Shown: in pieces, positions 5,919 through 12,673 of the stretch
How the letters are laid out: each line of letters opens with the position of its first letter
Numbering within the stretch: position 1 is the stretch's first letter
Assembly: GCA_902796985.1 (NCBI GenBank)
Contig: CADBRC010000306.1
Coordinates: 1 to 13,163 of the forward strand
Origin: an uncultured Spirochaetaceae bacterium
GTDB taxonomy: Bacteria > Spirochaetota > Spirochaetia > Treponematales > Treponemataceae
Length of the DNA stretch: 13,163 nt
Direction of reading: 5' to 3'
Notes under the pieces: generated by a model
Seen by the model: the letters and a program-made list of their open reading frames with translations, nothing else
What the model was told of the DNA's origin: nothing
Databases searched by the model: none
Translations under genes and position numbers: made by a program

Positions 5919-7091
5919 TTGTACAATCGCGCTGACTACGTTTCGGACTTCGACTGGGAGGCCTTCCAGAAATTCTCGCAGGGACTGGAGACCCCCAACA
6001 TCGTCATGAACCTCCATCAGGTCAAGCACAATTACATCAAGCTGAAGGATTCCTTCCCCTATGCGCAGATTTACTATGCGGTCAAGGCGAACCCCGGAGA
6101 GAAAATCGTCAAGATGCTCGCCGACCTTGGTTCCAACTTCGACATAGCCTCCCGCTACGAGCTGGACGAAGTGCTCTCGCTCGGAATCTCCCCCGACCGC
6201 CTGTCATACGGCAACACGATAAAGAAAGCCTCCGACATCGCCTACTTCTATGAGAAGGGCGTCCGCATGTTCGCAACAGACAGTAAAGAGGACCTCAAGA
6301 ACATCGCGGAGTTCGCCCCCAAGAGCCGGGTCTATGTCCGCATGCTGATTGAAAGCACCTCAACTGCCGACTGGCCGCTCAGCCGTAAGTTCGGCTGTCA
6401 CCCCGACATGGCCTACGACCTCATCGTGCAGGCGCGCGACATGGGGCTGACCCCCTACGGCGTCAGCTTCCACGTGGGCAGCCAGCAGCGCGACATCGGA
6501 ATCTGGAACGATGCGATAGCCAAGAGCCTCTACCTCTTCTCCTCGCTCGAGGAGGAGGAAGGAATCCGCCTGTCGATGATAAACATGGGGGGCGGCTTCC
6601 CCGCCCACTACATCAGCCCCGCCAACGAGCTTGAAACCTACGCCTCGGAGATAACCCGCTACCTGCGCGAGGACTTCGGGGAAGACATGCCCCAGATAAT
6701 CCTTGAGCCGGGCCGTTCGCTTGTCGGCGACTGCGGCATCCTGACGAGCGAGGTCATCCTCATCAGCCGCAAGAACAACACTGCCCTCCAGCGCTGGGTC
6801 TACGTGGACGCGGGCAAGTTCAACGGCCTTGTGGAGACGATGGGGGAATCAATAAAGTACCCGGTCATCAGTTCCAAGGACGCACCGGATGCAAAGGAGG
6901 GAGAGGTCATCCTTGCCGGCCCCACCTGCGACAGTGCGGACATCATGTACGAGGACTTCAAATACCGGCTGCCCGTCAACCTGAAGGCAGGCGACAAGCT
7001 CTACTGGCTTTCCACCGGAGCCTATACCTCGACCTATGCGAGCGTCGCCTTCAACGGCTTCCCGCCGCTCAAAACCTACTACATGGAATAG
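5919..7091 (+). CDS. Fold-type III PLP-dependent decarboxylase, ornithine decarboxylase type
   Basis: This 390-residue cytoplasmic enzyme of the alanine-racemase-like (fold III) decarboxylases is predicted to make putrescine from ornithine. The PLP lysine is K56 in YYAVKANP. Other active-site landmarks are FHVGSQ (184-189, His185 stacking on PLP), GGGFP (224-228, phosphate), EPGR (263-266), GPTCDSADIMYE (334-345) and GAYT with Y369 near the end. The CDSAD form (C337, D338) is that of ornithine/lysine decarboxylases, whereas diaminopimelate decarboxylases have Glu after the Cys. Length is nearer to short bacterial ornithine decarboxylases (about 390) than to DAP decarboxylases. Lysine or another diamine substrate cannot be excluded. 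It starts at TTG with AGGCGG seven bases upstream; no ATG upstream is possible because the family's first strand begins near residue 27. The deacetylase gene follows after 18 bases and is probably co-transcribed. Confidence 0.87.
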   Translation: MYNRADYVSDFDWEAFQKFSQGLETPNIVMNLHQVKHNYIKLKDSFPYAQIYYAVKANPGEKIVKMLADLGSNFDIASRYELDEVLSLGISPDRLSYGNTIKKASDIAYFYEKGVRMFATDSKEDLKNIAEFAPKSRVYVRMLIESTSTADWPLSRKFGCHPDMAYDLIVQARDMGLTPYGVSFHVGSQQRDIGIWNDAIAKSLYLFSSLEEEEGIRLSMINMGGGFPAHYISPANELETYASEITRYLREDFGEDMPQIILEPGRSLVGDCGILTSEVILISRKNNTALQRWVYVDAGKFNGLVETMGESIKYPVISSKDAPDAKEGEVILAGPTCDSADIMYEDFKYRLPVNLKAGDKLYWLSTGAYTSTYASVAFNGFPPLKTYYME

Positions 7092-7109
7092 TGCCGGAGC
7101 CTTTCTGGT

Positions 7110-8021
7110 ATGATCAGCTTCCACGCCGATGACTTTGCCCTCGCAGTCGCCTCGTCCAAGGACATAATCGCGCTCTGCCAGCAGGGCAAGGTGGACTCGC
7201 TCAGCGTCATCCCCAACATCTCCTGCTTTGACGGCTGCATGAAGCTCTACCAGGCAGCCCTGCCGTTGTTCCCCCGGAAGCCGACGCTCTCCGTGCACCT
7301 GAACGTCATGGAGGGCCGGCCCGTGTGCAGTGCGGAACAGGTCAGGGATCTGGCCGACGAGAAGGGCCTGTTCAAGGTTTCATGGCTTTCGCTGCTCGCG
7401 GCATCATTCACGCCCTGGAAGCGGGGCCGCGTCCGCAGGCAGCTCGCGCAGGAGCTGGCCGCCCAGATACGGAGGTGCCTGGAGACGGGACTGTTCGACA
7501 AAGAAGCCGTCTGCCTGGACAGCCACCAGCATCCCCACCACATTCCGGTTTTCTTTGACGCGCTGATGGACGCAGCGGCGGAACTGGAGAAGGAGGGCTG
7601 CACGGTAGCCTGCATCCGCTGCTCGGAGGACCCCCTCCGGCCCTACCTCACGACACCGGCAATATATAAGAAGATAAAGCCCGCAAACGTCATCAAGTGC
7701 GCCATGCTGAACATGCTCTCGGCCCGGGTCAAGCGGGGCCTGAGGCGGCGGGGCATAACGCCGACCTACCTTTCCGGCGTGTTCTTCAGCGGGGCCATGA
7801 CCGAACTAAACCTCCGCCCCGTCCTGCCCAAGCTCATCGCCCTCGCCGACCGCAAGGGCCGTCCGCTGGAGCTGCTCTTCCACCCCGGCCAGGTGCCGCC
7901 GGAAGAAATTGCCAGCCGCGACGAATACCAGAAGCCCGGCTTTGTCGCTGCCAGCACCTCCCCCGACCGCGCCGAGGAATGCCGGTCCATGGCGGTACTG
8001 AAGGATGAATTCGGAAACTAG
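7110..8021 (+). CDS. ChbG/YdjC/HpnK-family carbohydrate deacetylase
   Basis: This 303-residue cytoplasmic protein of the YdjC family is a metal-dependent deacetylase on a (beta/alpha) barrel fold. Metal and catalytic landmarks are HADDFA at 5-10 (D7, D8), VHLNVMEG at 62-69 (H63), DSHQHPHHIP at 137-146 (H139, H141) and a C-terminal FHPG at 257-260. Known relatives remove acetyl groups from N-acetylated sugars such as chitobiose (ChbG) or from hopanoid intermediates (HpnK); the substrate here is unknown. Its gene lies 18 bases after the decarboxylase, with GGAG ten bases before the ATG, so the two are likely in one transcript. A shared pathway, for example an acetylated sugar or amine, is speculation. 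Its TAG stop shares the palindrome CTAG with the stop of the convergent hydrolase gene. Confidence 0.85.
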   Translation: MISFHADDFALAVASSKDIIALCQQGKVDSLSVIPNISCFDGCMKLYQAALPLFPRKPTLSVHLNVMEGRPVCSAEQVRDLADEKGLFKVSWLSLLAASFTPWKRGRVRRQLAQELAAQIRRCLETGLFDKEAVCLDSHQHPHHIPVFFDALMDAAAELEKEGCTVACIRCSEDPLRPYLTTPAIYKKIKPANVIKCAMLNMLSARVKRGLRRRGITPTYLSGVFFSGAMTELNLRPVLPKLIALADRKGRPLELLFHPGQVPPEEIASRDEYQKPGFVAASTSPDRAEECRSMAVLKDEFGN

Positions 8022-8596
8022 CCCAGATGGGTCGGGATGTCCAGATTGAACCGCCGCTCACCCTCGATCGTAGAAGGCGGCCCGTGCCCCGGCATGAGGA
8101 TGGTCGAATCCATCTGCGAGTAAATCCGTTCCCTTATGTTGTCCACCAGAAGCTTCTGAGAGTACTTGCTCGAAGTTTCACCGATAATCCCCGACGTAAG
8201 CGTATCCCCGGTAAAGAGGACGTTGCCTATCCTGTAAACCATGCTGTCCGGGCTGTGTCCGGGGACTGAGTAATACCTGACGGTGAGCCCCGCCACCAGC
8301 ATCTCGCCGCTGCCCCTCAGGACGACGGATTTCTCGCCCGCAACGTCATAGTCGGCGGCATAGACATAGGGAGAATAAATCTTCTTGAGCGTCGAAAGCC
8401 CCTTGACGTGGTTCGTATGGTTGTGGGTTATCAGGACAGCCTTCAAATCGTAGTGGTCCCGCTCAATCTGCTCAATCAGCTCGTTGCTTATCTTGCCGGG
8501 GTCTATGACGAGGGCTTCCATAACCTCCGGGTCATCGTTGACGACGACATAGCAGTTGGTGAAGCCTTCCAGACAGAGGTTAAAGTAAATTTTCAC
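8018..8596 (-). CDS. Metallo-beta-lactamase-fold hydrolase, glyoxalase II-like
   Basis: This 192-residue protein carries the MBL-fold hydrolase motifs: THNHTNH at 57-63, VPGHSPDS at 111-118 (H114), FTGDTL at 128-133 (D131) and MPGHGPPST at 168-176 (H171). The small single-domain form resembles glyoxalase II-like or persulfide-dioxygenase-like thioester hydrolases, but the substrate cannot be read from sequence. The usual HxHxDH motif has Asn62 in place of the Asp that binds the second metal, so metal content or activity may differ. Translation starts at a GTG (8596) that overlaps the TGA stop of the upstream pentapeptide-repeat gene (GTGA), indicating translational coupling. GAGAGGA lies about ten bases upstream. 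The stop overlaps the convergent deacetylase stop. Confidence 0.85.
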   Translation of the reverse strand: MKIYFNLCLEGFTNCYVVVNDDPEVMEALVIDPGKISNELIEQIERDHYDLKAVLITHNHTNHVKGLSTLKKIYSPYVYAADYDVAGEKSVVLRGSGEMLVAGLTVRYYSVPGHSPDSMVYRIGNVLFTGDTLTSGIIGETSSKYSQKLLVDNIRERIYSQMDSTILMPGHGPPSTIEGERRFNLDIPTHLG

Positions 8597-9276
8597 AGGT
8601 CGCTCTTCCTCTCAAGGCCGTCGTCCAGAAGCCTGTCGGCATCGCCCATAAGTCCGCCCTTGTTGCGGTCAAACAGGGCCTCTCCCGTGTTGGACAGCTT
8701 GAAGGACACCCCTTCCTTGACCGCCCCGTAGAACACCGTCTTCTTCATGTTGCAGTTCATCATCGACGTGTTTATGAGCACCGCCTTAATGAAGCGGGTG
8801 TTGTAGAGGTCACTGTCGTCAAAGCTGCACTGGTAAGCCGTTATGCCGTTGAAGTTGTTGTGGATGAAGTCGCTGCCCGTGAAGATGGCATGTACCAGCT
8901 TTACACCCGCCATGGACGAGAACTGCATGTTGGAGTGGATCATGTTGCAGTCGGTGATGGTGGAGAAGTCGAACATGCACATACGGACCCGCAGCTCCGT
9001 CGCGATTACGTTCGTGAAGGTGCAGTGCTGCATGTTGCAGCCGTAGAACTTCTTGCCGCTCAGGTCCATGTCCGTGACCGTCAGCCCGGGTGCACTCAGC
9101 CCGACTATCTTGTCGTGGGTCATGATGTAGGCACGGAGCTTTTCCCGCATTTCCTGCAGGTTTTTCTGGTGCTCCAGGCAGTAACCGGGAACCTCGGCCA
9201 GCTCGCCGTTGTCATCGAACGACGAAATCGCCATCTTCTTGCAGCCTGGGTACAGGCAGGGGTTGTAGAGGTACAT
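8593..9276 (-). CDS. Pentapeptide-repeat protein with Cys/His N-terminal motif
   Basis: In this 227-residue protein residues about 66-185 are a run of roughly two dozen pentapeptide repeats, with a hydrophobic or aromatic residue every fifth position (for example CNMQH-CTFTN, DCNMI-HSNMQ, SDFIH-NNFNG). The repeats predict a right-handed quadrilateral beta-helix. The repeats are unusually rich in Asn, Met, Phe and Cys compared with the A(D/N)Lxx norm. The N-terminal part (1-55) has C7, C12, C33 and H36 (PCLYPGC ... GYCLEH), spaced like a small zinc site. A charged tail follows the helix. Pentapeptide proteins include DNA mimics that protect gyrase, and others with scaffold roles; nothing here decides between them. 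No Shine-Dalgarno is evident; a promoter lies immediately before the ATG. It is coupled to the MBL-fold hydrolase downstream. Confidence 0.82.
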   Translation of the reverse strand: MYLYNPCLYPGCKKMAISSFDDNGELAEVPGYCLEHQKNLQEMREKLRAYIMTHDKIVGLSAPGLTVTDMDLSGKKFYGCNMQHCTFTNVIATELRVRMCMFDFSTITDCNMIHSNMQFSSMAGVKLVHAIFTGSDFIHNNFNGITAYQCSFDDSDLYNTRFIKAVLINTSMMNCNMKKTVFYGAVKEGVSFKLSNTGEALFDRNKGGLMGDADRLLDDGLERKSDL

Positions 9277-9282
9277 AATAAT

Positions 9283-9311
9283 ACTCTACGGTATTGGAGG
9301 AATTTAGTCAA
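9283..9311 (-). promoter_or_regulatory. Candidate promoter of the pentapeptide-repeat gene
   Basis: On the minus strand TTGACT (9306-9311) is 17 bases from TAGAGT (9283-9288). Only six bases separate the -10 from the ATG, so the first transcribed base would fall at about the A of the start codon. An inverted repeat AATAC/GTATT (9280-9284, 9291-9295) overlaps the -10. Confidence 0.45.
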
Positions 9312-9324
9312 ACGGGAAATGATC

Positions 9325-9376
9325 CTGTTCGGAAAACTGCACCGGCAGCAAAGCTTCAAGCCAGCTTTCCGAACAG
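9325..9376 (-). terminator. Long hairpin downstream of the adenylate cyclase gene
   Basis: Arms of 15 bases at 9325-9339 and 9362-9376 are complementary except for one position that becomes a G-U pair in minus-strand RNA. The loop is 22 bases. It begins 7 bases after the cyclase stop codon. There is no strong U-tract, but position and length suggest a terminator or mRNA 3'-end structure, and it separates the cyclase from the pentapeptide gene. Confidence 0.55.
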
Positions 9377-9383
9377 CTCTGAT

Positions 9384-10949
9384 CTACTCCGCAGAATCAG
9401 TATACAGGCAGACCTTCTCCTTGCGCCCGCGCAGCTCGGCTTCGGCCACGAAGTTCAGCTCCCTGCCCAGCAGGCCGGCCGTACTCTGCGAGATGAGCAG
9501 GTCCCTGCCGTACTGCTTGCACAAACCTTCGATGCGGCTGGCAGTATTGACGGTATCCCCTATCACCGTGTACTCCATCCGGCTTGCCGCCCCTATGTTC
9601 CCGGCCAGAACCGGGCCGGAGTGCAGGCCTATTCCGAACCTCAGCCTGGGCAGCCCCCGCCCGGCGAAAAGCTCATTCATTCCCGCAAGCTCCTCCCGCA
9701 TGGCACAGGCCGCAGCAAAAGCGTCCCGGGCATGCGTCCTGCAGGGCAGCGGTGCGCCGAACAGTGCCATCACGGCATCCCCGATGTACTTGTTTATTAC
9801 CCCGCCGTGTTCGCTGATGCATTTTTCCAGTCCGGTAAAGTACTCGTTCAGCAGGGCGACGACATCCCCCGGCTTCATCGCCTCGGACAGGCTGGTGAAG
9901 CCCCGGATGTCGCAGAACATCACCGTCACGTCCAGCAGCTGGCCGCCCAGCTCCACGTTGCCCTTCAGCAGATAGTCGCGGACCTGGGGGGTGACGAGCT
10001 TGCCGAAGGTATCCCGCATGAACTCCTTCTCTTTAAGCGAGGAGGCCATCTCGTTGAATGCATCGCCCAGCACTCCCAGCTCATCGTTGGAACATATCAG
10101 CGTCCGGCATTCGTAATCACCGAGCGAGATCCTTTTGGCCGCCCCGGTGAGCTTTTTCAGCGGCCTCTGGAAGAAGCGGGAAAGCAGGAGCGTGAGCAGC
10201 AGCCCCAGGCCAAGCAGCATGAAGGTGAAAGCGAAGTCCTTGTAGCCGACAAGCTCCATTCCGTACCGCTTGACGCAGAAAAGGCGGATTCCCATGAACG
10301 CCGTGGGAAACACCGCAGCGGAAAAGAAGTAGAAGAAGAACATGCTCCGTATGGAAGACAGGGACAGCCGCTCCGTATCCGAGATTTTTCCCTCGGGATA
10401 CAGGAAGGGCAGGACGATGCTTCTGTTCAGGGTCTCAAGCGTGAAGTAAATGAGCGTGAAGGATAATGTCGCGAGGAAGAAATGGGAGGTCACCGAGGAG
10501 ATCAGCGAGAATGCGATGCTCACCCCCGTCGTAGACTTCAGATACAGCAGGACCACCGTCTCTATCAGGCAGCTGCATATCCAGCCGGAGATGCCCCTCA
10601 GCGCGAAAGCCCCCGGCAGGTTCACCTGAATCTGCACATGCCGCCTGTCATTGGACGGGAACCTGAAAACGGGAAGGGTATACAGGACACAGAGCACAAC
10701 GGGTACCCCATAGGCTGCCACGCTGCCCATGCCTTCCAGCCAAAATGAATGCCGTGCAACAAATTCCCGCTGTACGGCACAGGTCTCGGGATCCAGCATG
10801 ACAAAGCTGGATATGCCGCTCGACAGCACGGCCAATACATTGGCCACAATGCAGATGAGCCCGTAGAAGAGGCTGTGCCAGCGGAGGAAGATGTCCTTCA
10901 GCTTTCTGGCACCGCTAGTTCCATCCGCCTGTTCCTTTGTCACCGTCAC
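9384..10949 (-). CDS. Membrane-bound class III adenylate cyclase with HAMP domain
   Basis: This 521-residue inner-membrane protein is predicted to make cAMP from ATP. Six hydrophobic segments (about 27-49, 75-95, 119-137, 143-170, 203-223, 238-258) precede a HAMP linker (about 252-305) and a C-terminal cyclase domain (about 338-515). All catalytic residues are visible: metal aspartates D347 (FCDIRGF) and D391 (YIGDAV), the adenine-selecting pair K387 and D465, and the transition-state residues N468 and R472 (DTVNTASR). The K/D pair argues for adenylate rather than guanylate cyclase. There is no large periplasmic sensor, so the membrane segments themselves may sense a signal. Start is GTG at 10949 with GGAGG seven bases upstream; a second GTG two codons later is worse spaced. 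It lies after the terminated rplI operon and has its own weak promoter candidate. Confidence 0.92.
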   Translation of the reverse strand: MTVTKEQADGTSGARKLKDIFLRWHSLFYGLICIVANVLAVLSSGISSFVMLDPETCAVQREFVARHSFWLEGMGSVAAYGVPVVLCVLYTLPVFRFPSNDRRHVQIQVNLPGAFALRGISGWICSCLIETVVLLYLKSTTGVSIAFSLISSVTSHFFLATLSFTLIYFTLETLNRSIVLPFLYPEGKISDTERLSLSSIRSMFFFYFFSAAVFPTAFMGIRLFCVKRYGMELVGYKDFAFTFMLLGLGLLLTLLLSRFFQRPLKKLTGAAKRISLGDYECRTLICSNDELGVLGDAFNEMASSLKEKEFMRDTFGKLVTPQVRDYLLKGNVELGGQLLDVTVMFCDIRGFTSLSEAMKPGDVVALLNEYFTGLEKCISEHGGVINKYIGDAVMALFGAPLPCRTHARDAFAAACAMREELAGMNELFAGRGLPRLRFGIGLHSGPVLAGNIGAASRMEYTVIGDTVNTASRIEGLCKQYGRDLLISQSTAGLLGRELNFVAEAELRGRKEKVCLYTDSAE

Positions 10950-10968
10950 CTGGCTACCTCCAGGCTAC

Positions 10969-10997
10969 AGGATAACAGCTATTGGCCCGACCCGCAA
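10969..10997 (-). promoter_or_regulatory. Weak promoter candidate for the adenylate cyclase gene
   Basis: On the minus strand TTGCGG (10992-10997) and TATCCT (10969-10974) are 17 bases apart and lie just upstream of the GGAGG ribosome site. Each hexamer departs from consensus. A 10-base direct repeat, GCAAGGGGCT, occurs at 10994-11003 and 11017-11026, with the first copy touching the -35. Confidence 0.3.
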
Positions 10998-11056
10998 GGG
11001 GCTATTACCTGCACCTGCAAGGGGCTGACTGAGGCTGAAGAGGGGGCGGAGGACAT

Positions 11057-11086
11057 AAAAAAAGCCAGCGGGCGTTCCGCTGGCTT
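11057..11086 (-). terminator. Intrinsic terminator of the rpsF-ssb-rpsR-rplI operon
   Basis: A perfect 10-base stem (11062-11071 with 11077-11086, AAGCCAGCGG arm) with a 5-base loop is followed on the minus strand by seven Us (11057-11063, partly shared with the stem base). It lies 40 bases after the rplI stop codon. Textbook rho-independent terminator. Confidence 0.93.
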
Positions 11087-11126
11087 CTGTCAAATCAAAT
11101 CAGTCCGTTCAGTCTGCGCGGGTGCC

Positions 11127-11690
11127 TTAGTTGGCAGCCTCAGCATTCTCGGCAGGAGCAGCAGCCTCTTCGGCAGCCTTCTCCTCGTTGTCCTTGGCGC
11201 GGGGCTTCTTGCTGGAAGCGGCGGCCTTCTTGGACTCCTCGGTCTCCTGGGCCTTGATGGAGATCTTGACCTCGGCGACCTCGGCCTCGTACAGGTGAAC
11301 CTTGAAGCTGAAGTTTCCGACAGCCTTGAAGTTCAGGCCGGGGATCTCAATCTTCTTGCGCTCAATCTCGAAGCCGTTCTTCTCGAACCAGTCCATGAGG
11401 GTCTGGCTGTTGACGGAACCGAAGAGCTTGCCGTTGTTTCCGGCGGGCAGGGTCAGCTCAATGTTCAGGGCCTCAAGCTTCTCCTTCATGCTGCGGCTGT
11501 TGTCGCGCTTGGCCTGCTTGCGGGCCTCAATCTCGGCCTGCTTGCCTGCGAAATAAGCCTCGGCCTCGGGGGTATCGGGCACGGCATATCCGCGCGGGAA
11601 CAGGTAGTTCCTCGCATATCCGCGGGCAACGTTCTTTACGTCGCCCATCTCGCCCAAGTGCTTTACGTCATCGTTCAGTATAACTTTCAT
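11127..11690 (-). CDS. rplI: 50S ribosomal protein L9 with charged C-terminal tail
   Basis: L9 is a two-domain protein of the large ribosomal subunit that binds 23S rRNA at the base of the L1 stalk. Residues 1-45 carry the L9 signature (GDVKNVARGYARNYLFPRG at 16-34). A long connecting helix (about 42-78) leads to the C-terminal domain (80-147). Bacterial L9 usually ends near residue 150. Here about 38 more residues follow, rich in Ala, Glu and Lys (AEEAAAPAENAEAAN end), probably disordered. The ATG at 11690 has AGGAGC about seven bases upstream. It is the last gene of the operon, and a hairpin lies in its leader between rpsR and rplI. Confidence 0.96.
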   Translation of the reverse strand: MKVILNDDVKHLGEMGDVKNVARGYARNYLFPRGYAVPDTPEAEAYFAGKQAEIEARKQAKRDNSRSMKEKLEALNIELTLPAGNNGKLFGSVNSQTLMDWFEKNGFEIERKKIEIPGLNFKAVGNFSFKVHLYEAEVAEVKISIKAQETEESKKAAASSKKPRAKDNEEKAAEEAAAPAENAEAAN

Positions 11691-11719
11691 ATCAAGCTCC
11701 TAAAAAAGTAAAAGAATCA

Positions 11720-11756
11720 TACCGCCTGCGGCACCGGGAGTCGGCCCGCAGCGGTA
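11720..11756 (-). promoter_or_regulatory. Hairpin in the rpsR-rplI intercistronic region
   Basis: TACCGCCTGCGG (11720-11731) pairs with CCGCAGCGGTA (11746-11756) over 11 base pairs with one bulged C. A small inner CCG/CGG pairing (11734-11736, 11742-11744) extends it. On the minus strand a U-rich stretch follows a few bases later (complement of 11701-11719), ending at the rplI ribosome site. It could attenuate or protect the rplI message. Confidence 0.5.
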
Positions 11757-11782
11757 CCAAAGGGCAGCCCTACAAACCGCGT

Positions 11783-12112
11783 TTAGTCGGCGACGTAGGG
11801 AAGAAGACAGATGGCCCTCGCCCTCTTGATTGCGCGGGCAAGCTCCCTCTGGTGCTTGGCGCAGGTGCCGGTGATGCGGCGGGGCAGGATTTTGCCGCGC
11901 TCGGTCGTGAAGCGGCGGAGCGCATCGGCATCCTTGTAGTCAATCTTGGTCTTGTTGGCGCAGAAGCGGCAGACCCTCTTGTGGAAGAAGGCGCGTCCCT
12001 TGCCGCGTCCGCGTCCGTCGTCATCGCGACCCGCATCCGCTCCCTGGGTGACGGCAGCCTGAGCGCTCTCATCCATCTTCGTATCTACATTGTTCGTCAT
12101 TTCGTCTGACAT
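11783..12112 (-). CDS. rpsR: 30S ribosomal protein S18 with acidic N-terminal extension
   Basis: S18 is a small-subunit protein that pairs with S6 on the 16S rRNA central domain. The core is residues about 41-109 ([20 protein letters not shown], then [25 protein letters not shown]). A Cys-x2-Cys (C48, C51) plus Cys-x2-His (C84, H87) set is the zinc-binding form of S18. Residues 1-40 are an extension, acidic and polar at first ([16 protein letters not shown]) and Gly/Arg-rich at the end (DGRGRGKGR), making the protein longer than the common 75-80 residues. The start at ATG 12112 has AGGAG six bases upstream; no later ATG would be supported by a ribosome site. It lies 28 bases after ssb. Confidence 0.95.
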   Translation of the reverse strand: MSDEMTNNVDTKMDESAQAAVTQGADAGRDDDGRGRGKGRAFFHKRVCRFCANKTKIDYKDADALRRFTTERGKILPRRITGTCAKHQRELARAIKRARAICLLPYVAD

Positions 12113-12140
12113 AAGAAACTCCTGTTAAAATTGATTGGGG

Positions 12141-12653
12141 TTAGAACGGCACGTCCTCGGGGAAACCCGCTCCGTCGCCGCCATAGGGATCCGGCCCCTG
12201 GTTCTGCTGGGGCACATAGGCCGGCCTTCCGCCGCCCTGATATCCGCCCCCGCCCTGGTAGCCCGCGTTGCCGTAGCCCTGGCCACCGTAACTTCCGCCG
12301 GGACCGCCGGCAGAATCCGTGCGCCCGCCAAGAAGCTGGACTGAGGATGCCATGATCTTGATCTTGGAGCGGTTCTGCCCGCTCTCCTTGTCCTGCCACC
12401 TGTCCTGCTTGAGCGAGCCCTGGATGCCGACCTGTTTGCCCTTAGTAAGGTACTGCTTGAAGTTCTCCGCCGATTTGCTGATATAGGAGATGTCGAAGAA
12501 GTTGGCTTCCTCTACCCACTGGTCTCCTTCCTTCTTGCTGCGGTTAACGGCAATGGAGAAAGCAAGAGCGGCCGTGCCGCTCGGCAGGTAGCTGAGCTCC
12601 GCATCTCTGGTGAGCCTTCCGACCAGAATCACGCTGTTTATATCAGATGCCAT
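12141..12653 (-). CDS. ssb: Single-stranded DNA-binding protein
   Basis: This 170-residue SSB binds and protects single-stranded DNA and recruits replication and repair proteins. Residues 1-108 are the OB fold, opening with INSVILVGRLTRDAEL and containing the tryptophan and aromatic residues that stack on DNA (W46, F52-F53, W86). Residues 110-160 are a flexible linker full of Gly, Tyr and Gln (repeated YQGGGG). The acidic tip EDVPF (166-170) is the partner-binding tail. ATG at 12653 has GGAG six bases upstream. The gene sits between rpsF (20 bases) and rpsR (28 bases), the usual operon order. Confidence 0.97.
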   Translation of the reverse strand: MASDINSVILVGRLTRDAELSYLPSGTAALAFSIAVNRSKKEGDQWVEEANFFDISYISKSAENFKQYLTKGKQVGIQGSLKQDRWQDKESGQNRSKIKIMASSVQLLGGRTDSAGGPGGSYGGQGYGNAGYQGGGGYQGGGRPAYVPQQNQGPDPYGGDGAGFPEDVPF

Positions 12654-12673
12654 CGGGAACTCCGCCTGTCAGC

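Noticed and set aside
5919..7091. Diaminopimelate decarboxylase (lysA) as the identity of the decarboxylase
   Set aside because: The active-site segment reads CDSAD with Asp after Cys rather than the Glu typical of LysA, and the protein is shorter than usual LysA.
8860..10466. Long plus-strand open frames opposite the pentapeptide and cyclase genes
   Set aside because: The minus-strand products have clear motifs and catalytic residues; the plus-strand translations show none.
10994..11026. GCAAGGGGCT direct repeat upstream of the cyclase gene as an operator
   Set aside because: Only two 10-base copies, not palindromic, in a GC-rich area; noted with the promoter but too weak to report as a finding.
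10749..11711. Long plus-strand open frame (320 residues) across the cyclase promoter, terminator and rplI
   Set aside because: It is antisense to rplI, spans the terminator, and consists of Leu/Gly-rich low-complexity sequence produced by the opposite strand's codon bias.
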